From contig CM060183.1 in NCBI GenBank assembly GCA_030549335.1, positions 28,347,052 to 28,411,051 on the forward strand: a stretch of 64,000 nt of DNA, given 5' to 3'. Within the stretch, counting starts at the first letter, position 1. Each line of letters starts with the position of its first letter. The notes beneath the pieces were generated by a model. The model ran no database searches, was not told the DNA's origin, and saw nothing but the letters and a program-made list of their open reading frames with translations. Source of the DNA: Pontederia crassipes (taxonomy: Eukaryota > Streptophyta > Magnoliopsida > Commelinales > Pontederiaceae). Made by a program: the position numbers and the translations under genes. This document shows positions 60,478-64,000 of the stretch, piece after piece.

Positions 60478-61331
60478 GGGTTTAATGGGGCTCCTACCTA
60501 TTCAATTAGGTAGGACCCTCCTACTTATGCTCCCATCTGCCCGATCAGATAGGATGGCTGGGACATTGATAAGGTTCGTTGGATAGAAAAAAAACGGCGA
60601 GGTCAAGGGTGATGACGAGATTGAGCGACATCGATGTCGGTGAGGGTGATAAATGTGAGGGCGCAAACGATGATGGCGAGGGCGACGAACGGTGGCAAGA
60701 GCACGAGCATCAACGACGGCGAGGAACAAGAGCGGCGAGGGCGAGAATCACTGGAGTTGAGGGTGCGGACGACGGTGGCGAGGATCGACGAGGGCGAGGG
60801 CATGAGCGTCAGTGGCAATCACGAGCGATGATGGAAAGGGTGAGGGACAGTGGCGAGGGCACAAACATCAACGACGGTGAGGATCGACGAGGTCAGGGTG
60901 GCGGCGAGCGTCATTTGGGGCACAACTCAGAGGTCGGTGATATCGAGTGTGTCCATGGCGATGAGTCAATAGTCGATTCGAGGAGCTGCCTCCTTGCCGA
61001 AGTCGATGACATCTCTGATGGCGCCGACAATCCCAGAACTCCCCCTCTGTTCTGACGAATTCTAAGATAATGCAGGAGGATGAGGAGCTGTTGAAGATCA
61101 TTGCAACATGATCATTACTCTTCATGTCGCGTTATTTGGATCGGGAAAGGTGACAATGTCAGTCGGGACAACTACGACGGCGAACAAGAGAGGAAGATAC
61201 AGTACCAGAAATGATGATTTTGTCGACCATTTTTTTCATTGGATAGTGTTCAGTATCCCAATTGATCGGACGGCTAGGAATTTAGGTAGGAGGCTCCTAC
61301 CTAATGAATGGGTAGGAGCCTCATTAATCCC
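60478..61331. mobile_element. Mutator-like non-autonomous element with perfect 9-bp target duplication
   Basis: Ends are GGGTTTAATGGGGCTCC and GGAGCCTCATTAATCCC, flanked by ATTAACAAA at 60469-60477 and 61332-61340. A palindromic tract sits just inside each end (CTACCTATTCAATTAGGTAG; CTCCTACCTAATGAATGGGT). The 854-bp body is GC-rich and full of GGCGAGGGCGACG-type repeats, which leave a 158-codon frame (60579-61055 +) with no known domain. Ends, hairpin and body type match the elements at 16562 and 57517. Confidence 0.85.
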
Positions 61332-61340
61332 ATTAACAAA

Positions 61341-64000
61341 TGCTAATATATAATATGAAATAGTATTACAACTTTTGATGTACACAATTACACTCTCGCT
61401 AACTCATGCACATGCCGGTAGCCTTGTCTTTTGCTACTTATGTAGATTAAGTACAACACTCCAAACTCCAAAGGACTCAACGTGGTTCCATTCAATTTGG
61501 TGGATGTTTTCCATTGGGATCTTGCATACTTCAAAATGACCACCCAATCATAACTATTTATTATAGGTCTTAAACACTCAATTAGTAAATGAACCATATA
61601 CTAGAGCTGATGGTTCTTTTACTAATTAATGTTACTTCAACCAAAAATAAAAATTAGTTAGAATGCTGACTTTAACCAAAAGTAACCATATACTTACGTT
61701 TCTTTCTATTATAACAAGTAATTTTACCTGTTAAACTTAATGTCTCGTCATAACGGTTCTCCATGGAGGCTTTGAAACATAATAGATGAAATACACCATT
61801 TAACTTGTTCTTTTGTGACCTTTAAATGTTCTCATTGCTTGAGGGAAGCAAATTCTGGCACAGACTTTTTGGCCAACTTGGGCATATACTTTTGATATTT
61901 TGGCCTTTAAATTAAATGTTCTTTTGATATTTTGTTTCTTTCTTTTTTTTTTGTATAATGACATTTCTGGTGCCTATGCTAATAGATAGTAGATAGTATT
62001 TTCTTCCAAAAAAATCATCATGTCTATTTTTGGATTGAGGTGAAAAAAATGGAAAGAGAAGGAGAGGAAGAGAAACAAATTTTTTCTTTATTTGAATAAA
62101 ATTTTAAAAGAAGGAAACCTTCAGTTTCAACTTCAATTGGGATATGGAGGGAAAATTTTTTTCCTTCCCTTCTTTTCCTTCCTCATCATTTTCTTCTCTT
62201 CCTCTTAATAAGCCTTCATCCAAACAAGATGCTAAGGAAAATCTCGAGAAAGAAACTAATCTCATTATTGAATCCTCTAATTATAGTACAAGAAAAGTAA
62301 AAACAAATTTTAAAAAAATAAGTAGCATATAATTTCAATGGTAAAAATTTGAACTCAATATTTTCATATACGAGTCAATAAGTATGTCATACAATCATGT
62401 TTCTTTTTTGGTATGATATTGTTTAGATCTTTGTGATTCTAAACAATGTTCTTCATTAGCTAATTCTTCTAAGACTTTTCCAATTGAATTCAATTTTTTT
62501 GTTCTTTTCTTTGAGCTTCTCTTTTGATATCACTTTTATCTCACATGTGTCCTGTAACATTAGCTCTTACCAAATTGGTATGTGAAATCGAACTCTTGTT
62601 CGAAGTCTTCTTCTACACTTGAACGATCATCTTCACTTATATACTCAACTTGATACCTCTCATTGATGCTCACCACAAATTTCATAGACCCTCCAAAATT
62701 CTTTTTCATCTAAAATTGATAGTAGCCTCTTGGATGAAGAACTTTTGAGACTATGTTGTTCATCATTTCTTCCTTATGAGATGTTGTAATATTTTCTTCT
62801 TCATGTTTATGCAACAACCATGTGCAAAATAATCTTTATCCAATAATTGACAAGATATTTTCTTCTCTTGCTTTTTTTTCTTGGCACAATTGTAGAAATG
62901 TTGTTCTTGTTTACAATATCTTCTCTTCTTTCAAATCTTGGTGAGCTCCTCCTTATTGTGGACCTCTGTCATGTTCATGTCTCTGCAGTATTATTGACGT
63001 TCTTGTTCTTGCCCTTTTGTTTTAGAACAAAATAGTGCTTTTTCTTCACTCTTTATTGACATTTCAACCATTTAGTTAGCTAACTTTCCTAATTAGTCAA
63101 TAATTTTAAATTTTAATAAGTTTTGTTGATTAGTTCAATGTTGGATGACAAATATAAACTCACTATATTTGGGTCTTAAGTTGTTGATAATAATTTGTTC
63201 ATTCTAGTATCACTAACTTTAGAATTGTTGTCTATTTGAGATATTCTAAGATAAAGAAACATTATGCTCATAAAATTGCAATGCCCCACAATTTGACCTC
63301 CACTTCCCCCCTCCCCTCAACACAGACATGACAAAATCTCCTCTCGGTATGTTATGATTCTTCGATGATCTCGACGGTCAACAAGTATGTCACATCATCA
63401 AAAGACTTATAAGAATAAAATATTACAATAATTAAAATAATAAATGCAGAAACTAAAATAATAAATAAAATAAAAGGTACATAAGTGTGAAAATTATGTA
63501 ATTAAGTACATCACATAGTCCGACACAGACATGCCTAGGCATATAAAATTCTGTTCCAAAATACATCAGATAAGCATGACCCACATAAAACTACATAAAA
63601 CATAAAGACGACACTCGTCACCCTTTCAATGTGCACACATCACCCAAATAATTGCCATCGCACACAAATCAACCTAGCCACACAGGATAATCAAATACAT
63701 GTGGGGATCAACATATGAGAGAAAATAATCTTGTTGGCATAAAGTTGTGTAATAACAATATAAGTCATAAAAATGGTCCATAAGCATGAATAGCAAAACA
63801 AACATTTGAGATTCTTGAGGATCATCACATGGGAACAATAAAATGGTGCAATTCATTTAATATTCATCTTTAACACTTGCCATCTTTAGCTAACAAAGAC
63901 ATCATTATTTCATTTCATTTTAGTTTATAAGGACATAGTCATTCCATTCATTCTTTACATCTTTTCATTTAATTAGACGAGCTCTTCAATTTTTAGGGAA
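61341..64000. other. AT-rich stretch with weak coding remnants
   Basis: 61380-62340 shows no gene. At about 62585-62790 the minus strand reads 'EENITTSHKEEMMNNIVSKV', then 'SMKFVVSINERYQVEYISED' and 'EEDFEQEFDF' with stops between. This looks like a decayed acidic protein, perhaps retrotransposon gag, but I cannot name it. 63280-63890 is non-coding with A-rich runs; nothing recognised up to the window end. Confidence 0.35.

Noticed and set aside
60579..61055. 158-codon frame with Asp/Gly/Glu/Arg repeats
   Set aside because: Follows GGCGAGGGCGACG repeats within a Mutator-like element; no domain, no conservation visible.

Overview
This is a plant nuclear window, probably from a monocot. Support for that: the coding exons are GC-rich at third positions in AT-rich surroundings, genes are interrupted by GT-AG introns, and there are plant-type LINEs, an RTE tail, a Ty3/gypsy chromovirus-like element, MITEs and long (AAT)n arrays. 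Nothing looks bacterial. I cannot fix the species from the sequence.

Host genes are few and widely spaced. From left to right: the last three exons of a phenylalanyl-tRNA synthetase beta subunit (4500-5428, +); two H2A.Z histone variant genes in tandem on the minus strand (7646-8414 and 10231-12839) that encode almost the same protein with very different codon use; a DUF506/PDDEXK-like gene with three exons (43430-44749, +); and an intronless TSG101/VPS23/ELC-type ESCRT-I gene (56310-57278, -). They do not form a pathway; this is ordinary eukaryotic gene order.

Mobile DNA fills most of the rest. 1-3612 holds LINE pieces in both orientations. 14460-15320 is a foldback element. 15483-16054, 28340-28897 and 46556-47115 are one MITE family, about 560 bp long, with 8-bp target duplications. 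32885-42255 is a complete but inactivated Ty3/gypsy retrotransposon with 2.1-kb LTRs, a 5-bp target duplication and an initiator-Met-tRNA-type primer site. 50156-50886 is a solo LTR.

The most interesting system is a family of Mutator-like elements with termini GGRTTTAATG...CATTAAATCC and a small palindrome just inside each end. 57517-58640 has a 9-bp target duplication with 8 of 9 positions matching and carries a captured plastid rubredoxin gene fragment in which the cysteine iron-binding motifs are gone. 60478-61331 has a perfect 9-bp duplication. 16562-19725 is a composite GC-rich palindrome of three arms, sitting between two direct repeats of host sequence.

The second notable pattern is in the gypsy element. 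Its LTRs carry arrays of the palindrome GGTCGACC that differ between the two LTRs mainly by transitions to GATCGATC, and its reading-frame stops are mostly of the kind expected from cytosine deamination. All readings were made by eye, so family names rest on recognised motifs, not on searches.
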